Shown: positions 11,184 through 35,160, numbered from the stretch's first letter. The stretch is 64,000 bases of DNA from Paralichthys olivaceus (GCF_024713975.1 NC_091107.1:14621501-14685500), one strand, 5' to 3'. Numbers and translations are program-made. Notes: generated by a model from the letters alone, not told the origin.

Positions 11184-11460
11184 CTGGAACAAACATGTTG
11201 TCAAAGGACTCAAAGTATACTGTGATGAGCTGAGAACATCATCTCTGTTTCCTTTACGCTGTTTTAACTGAAACCAATTTTCTCAGTTAATGCTTTTTAT
11301 GACATTTTGTCAGGATTGAGAAATCTGCACAAAGCCTTTCCCAACTTATTTTCACTTAGAATAACTGCCAAAGATGCTGAAATGAAATACTTTGCAGGCA
11401 GCATGAATGATTTTAGTGCAATATACTGTATATGGTTAAAATAAAACCACTGCTGATTTA
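11184..11460 (+). other. znf185: 3' untranslated region of the ZNF185-like gene
   Basis: AT-rich sequence follows the stop codon without an open frame. A canonical AATAAA lies at 11440-11445, predicting cleavage at about 11455-11475. This is immediately beside the poly(A) signal of the convergent plp1 gene. Confidence 0.6.
11440..11445 (+). terminator. Poly(A) signal, ZNF185-like transcript
   Basis: AATAAA on the plus strand, about 260 nt after the stop codon, is the first canonical signal in the presumed 3' UTR. Confidence 0.6.
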
Positions 11461-11465
11461 AATTG

Positions 11466-11471
11466 TTTATT
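11466..11471 (-). terminator. Poly(A) signal, plp1 transcript
   Basis: TTTATT on the plus strand reads AATAAA on the minus strand, about 750 nt after the plp1 stop codon. It lies only 20 bp from the opposing AATAAA of the ZNF185-like gene. Confidence 0.5.
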
Positions 11472-12223
11472 CAGCCTTAATTTCAAAATGAGCACAAACA
11501 ACACTCAGTAGAAGGGCTACACGTCAAACACTTGGAGGCAAGTTATCAAAGGGTCAACATCTCAATGGCATAAAACAGCTTATTTCAAGCAGTGACTGAA
11601 AAACGTCCAGGGAATGGATACACATGTGCAACATCCCCTCAACAGTGGTATTTAAAGAAAGCAAAAATGCATTAAAAGTGCATGTTTTGTAAGTGACACA
11701 AACAGGAAGATAGAAACTTATGTACATTCAGCTTCACTTGCTTTAGTACACACACTGTTGATACACAAGGTGGTGATAATGAGGCAGCAGAAAAATCATA
11801 TTCAAGCCCCATGTATGCATCAGTAAACACTGGATGGTGTGTTAGGATTTTTCCAGACAAGCTGTCATTACTCTTAATTATTCATAAAACATCATACATC
11901 ATAATCTGACAACAGCATCTGCACCAGTGAAGCCTCAGAAAACAAAGAATAAAATGAGCGAATAAACCTGCGAAAGGAAAGTGAACAACAAATTTAAGAG
12001 AATCATCTGAGATGAGGATTTGCTGCTGGGGGTGAATTATCTTCATCTCTCCATCTGTTGTTCATACAAAACACTGATGTTGTTATCGGACAGGCCTAAC
12101 AGAAATACTAGCGGGGGATTTTGGAGGTCGTAGTTTGAATCAAAGGAAAACTACAGATGGGAAGGTGTTGACTGTCCATCTCATAGCCAGGAGATGGGGT
12201 TGACTGGGATGAAGATGTTGGGG
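11472..12223 (-). other. plp1: 3' untranslated region of plp1
   Basis: About 750 nt lie between the plp1 stop and the minus-strand AATAAA at 11466-11471. No open frame of interest is present. The end position is inferred from that signal. Confidence 0.5.
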
Positions 12224-15200
12224 TTAGCGGATACCTTTTCTGCCCAGAAACCGCAAGACTGCGTAGTTGTAGGTGGTGGCAACCAGATACACAAACTGTA
12301 AGACAGATATGGAGGATGGAAGAGTAGACGAAGTCAGGTTTGTGTATGTGTTTGGAAATGGTAAAACAGCATGGACAAGCAAACAGGTAACGTTCAATTG
12401 GCCCAGCTACAAGGTCAGAAATATTTGTTCAAGGATTACTTCATCCAAGTTACAAAAGACATATTTACCCAGGAGTCTCTAGCCCTACAGGCACTTTTAG
12501 GTTGGAGTTATCCAGGACTCAAGATTAACATTTTTCCAAATGTTTTGATACATTTCTCATATTTATAATGCCACCACAGTGTGATTTTATTTGTGAGACT
12601 CACAATAGAAACTGCATTTGACAGGCACCTCTGTTATTTCAGATAATCAATACTCATGTGTGAGTAGTGTTCTGAGGAACTACTTTTCCATTTGAGAGTA
12701 GTTCTACTAAAACTGTTCAGATCAAGGTCTGAGGATCATAAAGAGTGACTGGGACAGTTTCTTTTTTTGGAGAGAGATGCTGAGTCATGTGTCAACACTT
12801 CTTTAAGCACCATAAACTAAACGTCATTCACATCCATTGTTTTTTGAATGGCAGCCAAAACCTCAGAGAGAGATACTCTGAAATTTGACCAAACCAAACC
12901 AAAGCAAAATACCAGGAAATATCTCTTTTTTTAATCCTTTATAAATTTTTTATACAATAATTTAGGTTAATAGACCATCTGGATTTGATTGGCTTGCTGG
13001 TATTAACTATAAAAACCTTAAATATATATATATATATATATATATATAATAGATAAAATAACAATATTAGACCTGACAGGGAAACAATTGCTCACCAGTG
13101 CTAGGAGAGTGACCCCAGCACCCGCAAATGCAGCTATGTACAAGTCATAGGTGACATAGAACTGTAAGACATAAGAAACAAACATCAGAGAATTGAACCA
13201 ATCCCTATACCATAATATATAAATACCCATGATTAATAATTTATAGTTGATTTTTGATTAGCTTCTGTGATTCTGCACACTGGTGTTAATGAGAAATATA
13301 ATGCAGAACTATATAAAAAAGATTACTGGATTCCTCTACTCACTTCACTGGTTTTGCAAATGGATGCCAAGGTCATCCCACAAGCTTTGCCTGGCATTGC
13401 ATTCCAAGGAAGCAGACCTAAAAATGAACACATGACGTAAGTATTGTATCTCTTATACCGTGGCTGAATCACAATGAGTTATGATGCATTTAGTTGCCAG
13501 CTCGCGCACAGCACGTCAGGGGAAAACAGCAGTAACTAAAGATACAGGCATAGTTATCTTCATTATTTCATAACTGATTCAACAAGCAGTTCTGCATCCG
13601 CTCCCTAATGATTAATTCATAGCTCTCAGGACCCACATTAACATTCTCGTCAGGTGGAGCAGCGGTCAGTCATTATCAGAACAACGCACCATACTGCCTG
13701 GCGTCCATGCAAATCCAGCCGTGTTGATTAATGCTGGGGGTTGTCTCAGCCAGGATGTTGATGTTGTGGCAGGTCTGCTCCATGTTGAACAGGAAGAAGA
13801 CCGGGATGGCACTGAAGGCGAACACCGCCATCCAGATGAAGGCCAAGATATACGTCACTATGATGAACTGTTGGGATAAGAGAGTACAGTACATAGGGTC
13901 AGAGAGATGTGGCCAGAAAAGCTCAGGTGATAAATGTGCTGTCGCTGAATCAGCTATCAACCATAAGTCATGATTCTGTGTGGAAATAAAAGAAACAAAT
14001 AACATTTCATTATGAGCTTAAACTTCAACATTTTAACAATGACCTGTCCTCACAGGATAATTCCCCTCCCCCTCCAGATAGCATACAGATGTGGGCTACT
14101 TTAGGCAGTGATGCAGCACTTCTGGCCTTCGTGTGGCCCGGGCAAAATGGATGTCAGCCCGAAGTGTCCCGCTTCTAAAACAGCAAATGCGGTCCAAATA
14201 TCGCAAAACAAATTTGGGCCTATTTTTGGCAAACATGAGGTGCTCTTGGCAAGGAGTAATCTAGAAGTGGCCCACGTGATAAATGGTTAATATGGACCAA
14301 ATGGCGCAAAACAAATTTGGGCCACCTTTGTCACCTTCGGTTGATATGCTGTATTGCTATGGCTTATTTCTGGCCCAGATCTGGCAAACAGGAGTACCAT
14401 CACTCCCAGTATGTGGGCTAGCCAGTGTGGTAGTATGACAGTGTGGGCCGAATCTGGGCCAAACAATTTTGCTATGTGGGTTACTTCCTCCTCCTCCTCC
14501 TCCTCTTTCTTACCGTCAGACTGAGGCAGCGTCCACAGTGGGTGCTCCTGAATTCACCAAAGGTCTGCTTCACAGCACTCGTGGTGTAGAAGCCCTCAGC
14601 CAGCAGCAGGATACCATAGAGGAAGAAAAATGATGCCAGGCCATAGATCACGTACTGGAAATATTTGATACTGGAATAGTCACAAGGGGAAAACAGTCAG
14701 TGAGATGAAAAAAACTCTTGAGAGATTAAAAACTAAACTTTGAGAGAATTTGATGCAGCATCACTCACAAGGACGCCATGACCTCATAGTCCTGAGCGTT
14801 GCGGGCGAAGTAAGTCTCAACAAGAACTTCGGTCTGGGTCAGCGCTTCATGCCCGCAGCCACAAAATAATGCCATGCCAGCATAGCACAGCAAGGTGGCC
14901 ACCAGGGATGGGTAGGGCACTGCCCCAATGCACCGGACACAGCAATCATAACAACCTGAGGGGGCATAATATATCAGCACACAGGCGGCACACACCGCAC
15001 ATATAACCACACAGCACATCTACGCCACAGTGGGGGAACTCTGTCACCCTGTCGGGGAACTATGGAAAAGGCCTTGCTCTGTCTGCAAATCCATGAGCAT
15101 TCACCAAAACCCCACCAACAGGCAAGAAAGCAACAGAAAAAAAAAATTAGACAGCAGGGATAAACAACAGTTCAAGCAGCGATTCCCCAATGAAGCGTCC

Positions 15201-16889
15201 AAACAAAAGCAGCCGGCACTGACTTCAGGACAAGCTCGCGCACTTCTCCTGGTGTAAGCTGCGCTGTTGAAGCAGGTAGCAAATATCCAGAGTGTTAATA
15301 AATGCATTGGCAGAAATGGGATAGAGGAAAAGCACCTAAGGCTTTGCAAAGCCAAGGCTGCCTGACCGGAAACATTTGCTGCTTTTGATCTTGTACTCCA
15401 CAAGAAGAAATATCCCAGTGCCAACCAGTGATGTACAGTCCTGCCTATGAGGTTTTACCACTGTAAAATAAGCCTCTCTGCACTGATTTCATCCGTATGT
15501 GGAAGCTGCTCTGCCCGTACCAACACCTCACAGCTCGACCCCAACTGACTCTGGTCCAGCCCTTTTGCTCCGGCGGTCACAGGCGTCACCAGGCGTGAGA
15601 GAGACGGCGGTGAAACACTGGCTCTGGGGCCCTGAACAGAGAGTGTCTCTTTGTGGCTGCAGATACAATATCCTTTGTCTTTGCTTATGATTAGTGAGGA
15701 ACAAAGGGCAGCGATGTTAAGCAAACAAAGACCTTAATGCAACAATACACACACAGTAGTATGAGGTGGCAGAGGGGGTCACCAGGACCACTACAGCCAA
15801 TGTCACTACTCAGGCCATCGTCCATCCACAGCTGGCTGAGACTGGTACCATGGCACTCAGCATCAACGCCAACGGGGGCTGTGTTCAAGTGTTCTAAGAG
15901 TGGGCGGATGCATAATGAACGAGAGGGGCAATTTGAATATCTTCACAACAACAACAACCCCACTCAAAATTATGTTGCTGCACTTTGTGAATTCTTCAAG
16001 TGCCGTGGGTGACTATCCACAGTGAATCTTTCTGGCAATTTCACTAATAACTTCAGCTGGAAGGAAAAGAGGCTGTGAGTTAAACAAACTGCCTGTAAAG
16101 TATAAATAGTAACAACAGGAAGACTGCTAGAGTCCCTTAAAAATGATTGTGCCTGCAGACGCCCACGCTTCAGCTGCAACAGTCACACGGTTGGAGAGCG
16201 AAACAGGCTCTATTCGAAGTCAGTGCAAAAAAGGGCATCAGTGCTTTTAGCAGCAGATGCAAGGGAATCTATCAACAATGCAAAGCCGTTAAAAAAAAAA
16301 AAATATGTGAAAGTTGGCGCACAAGTTGTTGTGCAAGTGAGAAACAATTGTTAGCACAAGTTGTTTGGTTCCACAGTTCTCATGGAAAGTTGCTAATTTA
16401 TACCAGTGACACATGTGGGAGTTTCTGACCTCTTTCAGTGACCTGGCATGGCCCTGCATGGCATGATGAGTGACTCTGGCCATCAATGTCGGCCACTGTC
16501 TAGTCTATGTTTACAAGGGGTTAGGGGAGGTAGCGCAGAGTTATTTTTATTTGAAAAGTAAATAATAAATAACTACAATAATATATAAATAATAAAAAAC
16601 TATGCTTTATAATATTAACAAGGGGCAAGGGGTGAATCAATCACTGTCAACAATCCATCATAATGATACATAATCCATATCGGAATAATAAAATATTTTT
16701 GTAAATTCTAAATGAAAACACATGATAAATTTGCAGCGAATCTCGCCCACAGTGCACAAGGCCAACATGATGTCCAAGGACAGAGAGGACATATTAAAGG
16801 CAACATTAGTCAGTTATTGAAGTCCACATTTTCAAATCACATTAATAATAGATGATAAGAGTTATTATGAATTCTGTGCACTCACCCAT
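12224..16889 (-). CDS. plp1: Myelin proteolipid protein, DM20 type (7 exons, 245 aa)
   Basis: Exons on the minus strand: 16889-16886 (ATG plus one base), 14955-14769, 14670-14514, 13867-13690, 13417-13344, 13161-13096 and 12295-12224 (stop TAA). The coding total is 738 nt. The protein is a four-pass tetraspan of the PLP/DM20/M6 family. It has a Cys-rich N-terminus ([10 protein letters not shown], palmitoylation sites in the family), the signature [50 protein letters not shown], and a C-terminus [16 protein letters not shown]. Exon sizes 187, 157, 74, 66 and 72 nt match mammalian PLP1/DM20; the 157-nt exon 3 lacks the PLP-specific 105-nt 3B extension, so only DM20 is encoded. Exon 4 is 178 nt against 169 in mammals. 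The product is a structural membrane protein of compact myelin and oligodendrocytes. GPM6A and GPM6B are excluded by the ICMDARQYG and C-terminal sequence. It is convergent with the ZNF185-like gene. Confidence 0.93.
13022..13048 (+). repeat. (TA)n microsatellite
   Basis: About 13 TA units lie in the last plp1 intron. Confidence 0.95.
14085..14480 (+). repeat. Degenerate repeat with 'gcaaaacaaatttgggcc' units in a plp1 intron
   Basis: The motif 'gcaaaacaaatttgggcc' occurs at about 14202 and 14307, separated by 'ggtgctcttggcaa' and 'agaagtggcccac' blocks. Related 'tctggcccagatctggcaaacaggag' and 'gggccgaatctgggccaaac' blocks follow near 14370 and 14445. This looks like the internal array of a fish DNA transposon or a minisatellite. 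It is followed by a (CTC)n tract at about 14487-14506 directly before the exon 3 donor. Confidence 0.5.
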
Positions 16890-17000
16890 GTCCAGAAAGA
16901 AGTGCAGAGTTATTGAAGTTTTGCTGGGGCGACTTCGTGACTGTGATATGAGGATATGAGAAGTTATTCCCCGCCACTCCTATATGAATCTGACTCCCGC
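16886..17000 (-). other. plp1: plp1 first exon (5' UTR and start codon)
   Basis: The minus-strand sequence ends GGACATGG|GTGAGTG, so exon 1 carries ATG plus one G, exactly as in mammalian PLP1, where intron 1 follows the first four coding bases. The upstream extent of the leader is not defined by the sequence. Confidence 0.7.
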
Positions 17001-20000
17001 TTTTGTGTCATCAACAATAGATAGACCACATCTCCCCGGGTCACATCTTAAAGTCACAAAGTCCCATTTCAGCTGCCAGTCATTATTTATGGAGCCTGAG
17101 GACTGGGTGCAGAGAGTGGGTAACAAATTCTCTATTTAATGTAGTTTAGCTGCTCTGACTAATGTTTGTGGATACTTTTGATTAAGCTCAAATATATGGG
17201 TAGTAATATGCATGCAAAAATACAGTACATTAGCCACTGAGACTATTTATTAGTTATACATAATTTTCACCCCATTTGTCAAAACAAAGTTAACTTAAAA
17301 ACACAATGTGAATGAGCCCCTATCCATTAATTTTTCCACTTTTTCAGGACATGGTTTTTAAGTTGTTGTGCACATTCATTTGTAGGGTGCATGGCATTTC
17401 ATTAACATTCAATGGTTTATCATCAGCATGCATGTGCTGTTTGTCTGTGCACACACACGCTACACGACAACGTGACAGAATAAACATCCCCGAGGGTCCT
17501 CGGAGCAGCATTAGAAAAACACACACACACAGATAAGATAAGAGGTGTGTGTCGACAAAAGAGCAAAATAAATTGAAACGCTGGAGACTGACATTGATGA
17601 AGTTGACTAACAAGGGTGACATTGACGATCAGGTCCAGCTGCTTCTCTCCTTCCCTCCCTCCCTCATGTTTGACCCAGTTGATGTCAAAGCTTGGGCTCA
17701 GTACAAAGGAGCCAGTGTGGAGCAGGAGAAAACACTTTTTGGGGAAAAACCCTCATCCTATTTTTGCCTTTCCATTTTACCCCAAACAACTGGACATAAC
17801 TAAAAGAATTTAACATTAATGTTTATATATTGCATGATATTGCATTAGTGCATTTGTTTTGGGAGCAACAGACACTTTGGGCAACTGAAATTGATGGTAG
17901 ATTAAAAAATAGCCTTGTAGACTGGTAAACTGTTTGGTTTCAGTTTCTTGTCTTTATCCTTTTTCCTCTTAAAAACTCTGAGCAATATCAGACTGAGCAA
18001 TTAGTCTGTAAGGAGAGGATGGGGGGCATTAATGAACTTCTGTACTGTATTTAAATATGTATCATGGTCGCCAGTTTTACTTGTGAGATGTAAATAATAG
18101 TAAAGTTGACTAATCAAAGGACATGGATTAGGAAGGAGGTCGAGTTTGTGGCATTCAAAGAGGATGTATGAGTAAACGTAGTCTTCAGAACTGGATGCAG
18201 ACGGTGGTCAGGGATGTGAGCAGCACACATGATGAATTATTGGACAACGCTTAATAAGACTCGCCTAACAGTCATTATTTAATGCATGAAGTGATGTTGA
18301 ACAAACACATTACTCTACAAGCTTTCAGCTAAGTTGCTTGGATGCATATATTAAAGCATATTTTGCATAATCAGATAGAAAATGGCACCTATATCATGGT
18401 CAGCACGGGGGACAGTGGTGCACTATAAATCAGTGCACTATATGTGGCTGTGTGCAGTATCTATAGCCCAGTGATCTATCTGTTTGCTGTGTGGTCACTG
18501 CACACACCAATATTTATGCACTAAATGTGATAATATGCATGTGTTGATACAAGGGAGGAGGAAACCCCTGCAAAAATATTTGCACCATCTCTTCATCCCT
18601 GTTATGGTAATGTGTTATCTTGTGACAAAAATGAACAAACAGCCATCAAACAAACAAACAAACAGAACTAGCTGTTGGAGGACAAACACGTGTCACAATT
18701 AATTCAATGGCAATGACTTGAATGCGTTTAGTATTTGTTTTACTGCATGATTTAGTAAGGACGGGCTGAGTGCTTCTCTCTTTACTTGCTTTTTGATTGT
18801 CTTTCATGATAATGTCAGACTCTTGTTCGCTTCGTGTTAGAAACCATGGGGATCTGCTACCAGCAGCCAATAGGTTTTAACATTCTCAAAGATTAAACCC
18901 CTCAAAATACTGCAGGAGGAGCAGAACAGTAGAGGAGCAACAGGGATAGATGGAAAATGACAGAAAAACACAATGAGGTTTGGAGAGTCAAATCATTCTC
19001 ACAGCAGTAAGTAAAGACTCTAAACCTGGTGGTTTGATCCCTCAGTCCTCTAATCTGTCTTCATTGTTGTATGTCTGTATCCGATGACCAATGTCAGCTT
19101 CAGACTTTATCAACCTAATGATGACCCCAACCCTATTGAGGTAGGGTCTTGGGAATGAAAATGGACATAGTTTTATCCTGGATCATGGTGGACAATACAA
19201 CTGGGACACCTCACAGTATCCACACAAGGAGACTAGCATGCAAGAATGAATTCTTTTAACATTTTCCACAGCTTGTTGTGTGGCACTGACACATAGCAGC
19301 ACACTTACAAACATGCCAAACTGAAAGAGGAATGATGCTGTTGATGCTGCCAGGTGAAGTAGTTAAACAGGAAAAAGCTTCACAGAGATTCAGTAACATG
19401 CACGGCCTCTCTGATGTTTCTTTTTTCTCTCGCGACTCCACCAAACACAAGCCAGAGAGTATGAGGCTGCTTCGGATCCCATTGCTTCTTCACATTGTTG
19501 CTCCCTGAAGTCAGCCACCGAAATCGCACAGGTTGTGAAAGTTGTCAAGCTGTGATTGTTCAGGGATCAACGTGTAGTCTGTCAGGTCTTATAACAGAGA
19601 CACAATAACGACGTTATCACAAAAAACATTGTGTAGTTAAATGTGACACAGCAAGACTATGTGTTTCAATGTGAATACCAGACCAAGCTGTGGTGGTAAA
19701 ACCCTCAAGTTTATGGAATCAAACTAGCTTTCATTCGAGTTACTTGTGAATTCATCAATATATTTGTCAATGGAAGAATGTATAATTTTTTAATCCCAAA
19801 ATTAACCCAACTTTATTCTGTTGGACATTTGTGTGTGTCGTACCAGATATTTTTCATGTTCAGCCCTATAGGGCTTTTTATGGTGTTTATTAAGTCTCTA
19901 ATTCAGGAGTGAAGACTATACTTGCAAGGGAGTATTTCAGATCATTTGAGAGCATGACTCAGTATTTCACAATCTGACTTTGTAATCCTTCACTCAAAAC

Positions 20001-20650
20001 CCTGCACTGGCTTTCAAATATACCCTGCTAGTTCTTAGATTTGCTCTGCATGCACTCCGTTATTTTGTTGTTTGGACAGATTTCCTATGCTCCAGCTTCA
20101 GCTCTCGGATTTCTCCTCTGCTCTTGGATTTTTTTGTGTAGCAAGTCCATCAAAAATCCTCAACCAGGTGTAGTGTTCACCTCTTGAATAAAAATATGAA
20201 ACAACCCCATAAAGACCCAACCGATTTATCAAATGTTGTGCATCTTCCTCTGAAGCCACAGAAGCTTTATAGCAAACACATGAAGTCATATTCGCCAACA
20301 CATTACAGACATTACGCCTGCATCATCCATATAAAATGCATTCAAATCCAACTTTTTGACTCGTCTTTAGTCCGAAAAAGATCTTTTAATAGTGGTCTCA
20401 TTTAGATTAAACAACATTATGATAGGTTCAAAGAAATCTCAAATCTCAAATCTCAAAGCTTGTTGTCCATCATGTCCATTCAGTAAAGGATGACCCCTGA
20501 ATATATCTTGGTATGCGCGGGGTCCAAAACACAATCTTTAAAGTTTCATTAAACTCACTTTTTAAATGTGAATACTTGAGTTGGTATACATACAGTTACA
20601 ATGTAATTACAGTTATCCCTCTGAAGACCTTACAGTATTCATAAACAACC
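17001..20650. other. Intergenic region between plp1 and nlgn3
   Basis: The 5' end of plp1 lies to the left and the 3' end of nlgn3 to the right. I found no splice-consistent exon, RNA gene or intact transposon. Open frames here are short and not conserved-looking. Upstream regulatory elements of plp1 are expected here but none can be pinned by eye. A short (CAAA)n run is at about 18648-18665. Confidence 0.5.
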
Positions 20651-20654
20651 GACA

Positions 20655-21643
20655 AATAAAATGTTGTTCTAAGTTTATTCTGTACAAACAAGCCAAGCCA
20701 AAAGAACCATGAGCTGGTTAGAGTAGGAAAACACATTTAAAGCGATTCTCTTTTTAAAGTGAAGCATTAGTTATAGTCCTGCAATGTTTTAAAGAAAAAG
20801 TTATGGACACGTGAAACAAAAGTATAGCTAGGATACTCAAATGGACTACAATAGATTACACAACACTACATATGCAAACCTGAATGGTAAATTTTAAACA
20901 ATGCCTAATTTACATTTTTTGAAGCACACCCCTCGGCCACACACACACACATGCACGCACGCAGTCACACACACAGAGGCGCTATATCTTTGCACCACCA
21001 GAGAGAAATGCTCTGGATGAACTGGATTTTTTTTTTTACCACATGTGCGACCAGTAAAATTTAAATCCATTGTTATGAATCCACAGTCATTTTCTAATGT
21101 GAGCGAATTACAAGGCATTTGAAAGTAATTACAATAAAAATACATTTTTATAATAAGCAATGTACCATGAGAAATATGTATAAAATAGCTCGATAATATT
21201 CATAATAATAATAATAATAATAATAATACTGCTTTTTTTGGCTTTTCCTCGGATCTCATCTCTGTCCACCACGAGTTGTAATGTCACTTTGTCCCTTGAG
21301 ATCAAAATAGATATCAGAGTAAGAAAAAGCTTCCCATACAAATCCAACTGTATAAACATTATACTAAGTTCTTGCTATGTAAAGTTTCAAAAAAGCCAAC
21401 GTGGAAAATGAAATGCGCTTTTTTTTTCTTTTTGACTGCCTTTTAAAATGAGTATTATAAAATGACTCTGCAGTTAGACTTCCTATCATGAGAGAGCAAA
21501 GGCAGGATGTTGGCGCTTTAACACCGTTGGAAAAGACAAAACGAACATATTCAATCCTATTTTAGCTACACATCCTAAATACAGCTTTACATTTCCACGT
21601 TTTACGTATGTCGCTTCGTTTCTCATCTCCGTCTCCTGCCAGG
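20655..21643 (-). other. nlgn3: 3' untranslated region of nlgn3
   Basis: About 1 kb lies between the nlgn3 stop and a minus-strand AATAAA (TTTATT at 20674-20679 on the plus strand). It contains an (AAT)n tract at 21202-21229 and a CA/GC-rich stretch at about 20938-20975. The end is inferred from the signal only. Confidence 0.45.
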
Positions 21644-32196
<10,553 letters not shown>

Positions 32197-32387
32197 GGTC
32201 TGGGCAATACAGTGCCCTTTGCACAATACAAACGCACACTGTGGTGTCTGGTCAGTCCCGCTGCACTGACCCCGTCAAACAGACATCACAAACTGTGCCT
32301 TTGACTCTGATGCTTATCAAATCCAAACACACATCAGCCAGGTATGGACCACCTCCACTTCCACTTTTCATTTCAGTGCACACAGAT
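32197..32387 (-). other. nlgn3: 5' UTR part of the first coding exon of nlgn3
   Basis: A minus-strand acceptor (gtctctttcag) at 32389-32388 opens the exon that contains the nlgn3 ATG at 32196. The leader is therefore split, with at least one further exon upstream. Confidence 0.55.
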
Positions 32388-34083
32388 CTGAAAGAGACAG
32401 AAAATGGTTGTCAATGAAACATCAAAGTATTATCTAAAGTTTGATTTAAAAAACATTATTCTCCCGTATCTTGGGGCTTTTAAAACACACATTTTTGAAT
32501 CAGCTTAATATCAGTATGCCGGATCCACTGGAACACTTTAAAGCTAATAACCTTTTGGGACAAAGTGCTGGCATGAAAGAGTAAATTAATGCTTTTACAT
32601 CTACAAATCACTGAAATCTATGTGGAGGAGGAGGCGATGGGTGGAATCTGGAAAAAACCCCATCTGCTGTGATGTTGGAGTGATGCTGTGAAAGCATCTC
32701 AGGATAAAAGGTGTTAAGCGCCCCTTCTCTTATGTAAAAGCAACAGCGGAGACAAACCTTTAAGATGTATTCAAGAGCGATTAAAAATACACACTTGCTG
32801 GGAACGACATTTCTGATGTGTGTGATACACAAGTCATGTTTTTTTGTGTCTTACATCTGAGCAACACTGTCAGCAACACACTTGAAGGTGTATAATGGAA
32901 GTGTTGAACATCCCCAGAACAAACATGTCTGATGGGACCACACTATAGCACAGAGCTCTCCCCCATAAAGCAGAGTGATTGCAAGTTAACTGAAAGACTT
33001 GGGGCAGACTTATAGGCAGCAATAGACCATTTGAGTTCAGTATCAAGAGGAAAAGGATCCTTTAATGGAAGCCATAACTGAGTCCCTATTTTTCTGATTT
33101 CTAAGTGGAAAAATCTGTTCGTCATTCCTACCATATTGGACAGATTAAAAATGCAAACTTTTACTTTGCATGCGCAAAATAATTTCGAACCCAGCTACAG
33201 TTACCATAGCTTCTCTGACAACTTCATTAGTAAGCAGCAGAATACACCTTTAATTAGATTTGCACCTTATGAAATATAAGCCCACAGACAACAAACTGCA
33301 TCGTGCTTCTTCCAATTAACACCTTAATCCAAAATGCATCACGTCTCGCTCCTTTTAGTCCAGGACAGCAGTGTAAGTTTAATATGCTTAACACAAGGTT
33401 CTCACTGACTCGTCGGTGAACAAAGCAAAAGCAAGCTTGTTAACCTAATCAGATTTATCGATGGCTACTACCCCAAGCGTTGTGAGACACCGTAGCCACA
33501 ACATCTCTCTTTTCATCTGATGAGGCTTTCTGTTGAGACAGGAGACGATACCTGCCTGCCAGTGTGAGAAACTAATTAACCACAGACGTGGCTGGTGCAT
33601 TGGTTTTTCTCCTCTCTCTTTGCAACGTTTCGGTTAAAACAGCAGGAAAGGTAATCACAAATAAAGGCGACTCGTTCTCTGTTTCACATTACCTGCAATG
33701 GACATCATTGGCTTGTCAATTTTCAAGCCAAATCAGATAGATAAAATTGTCAGAAAAGTACCATCACAGAGGTTCATTTGAGAAATATTGTACATCTCTG
33801 CCCAAGGCCAGCTTTGTCAGTATTAATTAACTACCAAAAAAAGGACAAGACGTATTCCATCTCCATCTGTTATATGACAATGATGTACAGCACTCATGAC
33901 AATAAAATGGAAAAGACAGAAAACCTAATATATATTGAATTTTTTTTTTTGTGGAGTGGGGCACATCCTCTGGTTCTGAATTGACACTGATGATACATCA
34001 CTTGGATTCTATTTGGAGGCAAAACTGCCATCACCAGTCAAATTTGGTTAGTTGTCTCTGCCTTTAGAAGCAGCCCTGGCAGT

Positions 34084-34115
34084 AAAAAAAAAAAAAAAAA
34101 GAAAGAAAGAAAAAT
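34084..34115 (+). repeat. A-rich simple repeat
   Basis: A homopolymeric A run followed by (GAAA)n in the first nlgn3 intron. It could be the tail of a retroposed SINE, but no SINE body was recognised. Confidence 0.6.
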
Positions 34116-35158
34116 CAGACACCGCTGGGGCTGCTGTAGATCAAAGCATTGATATGAATTCTTAAAATGAGCGGCACTTCCTTTTAAATTACACATGGAT
34201 TCACGATATTAGCATCAATGCATCAACTCATTAGCATATTTGTGCTATTTTGACATCAAGTCAAACATGTAATTCAATTTACTGGGGCAGAGCTGAGGTA
34301 GATTCTTAAAGGCTGTCTCTGATATACAGTATTTCATTTTCTTTTACTGAATCTGCTGCAGACACTCGAGGCAGCTGAGCACTGCTGGGCTGCAGAGTAT
34401 TCTTTTTCCAACTTATGCTCTGTGATGGGACAGATGTGGATAAGAGCTTTATGGCTCGCACCAAATGGGCCATGCGATAAAACCGAGCCATCGCTCAGGC
34501 ATAGTTTGATACGCTGCAAGTTTTTTGGGCGCAAGGAAAAATCATGGATAAGATTACTTTTTCGCCAGTTGAGAGACTGACATGTTTAAGAACCAAGATG
34601 TCTTGAAGCTTTAACATTTAATACAGGACAACTCTGCACCATGTAAGATGTTTTCATGTATGACAGTGGTCTGCTGGGTTTCCCTCCATGCACCCAAATA
34701 CTTTAATTCCCATTGGACTGGCTTGATCCCACTTAGAGACCCATTAGAATGATTGCTGTAATCACTCCCACCATTACTATCTCTACACCTACACCATTGA
34801 CAGGCACACAATTCAACACCAATTCAGTAGTAATAAAAATCTCTAGGACAACAGTATTGATCAGGCTGTGGTATAGCCCGGGGGGCCCACGACATGAAAG
34901 CATTGGATTGAGAGAGGGGGAGCCTCAGACACTCTGGGCTCCCAATGCCCTTGTAATTCGACTGGTGGCGGATCAAACACGTTTTCTTTAGTGGACCCCC
35001 CCCCGCCCCACAAAACCCCCCTTATAATTTAGCAGTGCAATGAAATGAATTGATGCATAGGAAAGGTGCAGGTAGTGCACTCCACACAATGACCAGTGCT
35101 TTGTAAATGAATGCAAAGATACAGAGACACAGCCCAGATAAGCATCGACACACTGCTG

Positions 35159-35160
<2 letters not shown>

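Noticed and set aside
13018-13230. Open frame running through the plp1 FYVTYDLY exon into the intron
   Set aside because: The read-through past 13096 goes into a (TA)n intron; the donor CTG|gtgagc ends the exon and the next exon supplies the conserved fourth membrane segment.
15101-15424. 107-codon minus-strand frame in plp1 intron 1
   Set aside because: No resemblance to proteolipid sequence, and the exon 1 to exon 2 join (16886|14955) is already in perfect phase.
32197-32226. Upstream in-frame ATG for nlgn3 ([10 protein letters not shown])
   Set aside because: Neuroligin-3 proteins normally start MWL, which is present at 32196; the upstream extension adds ten unrelated residues.
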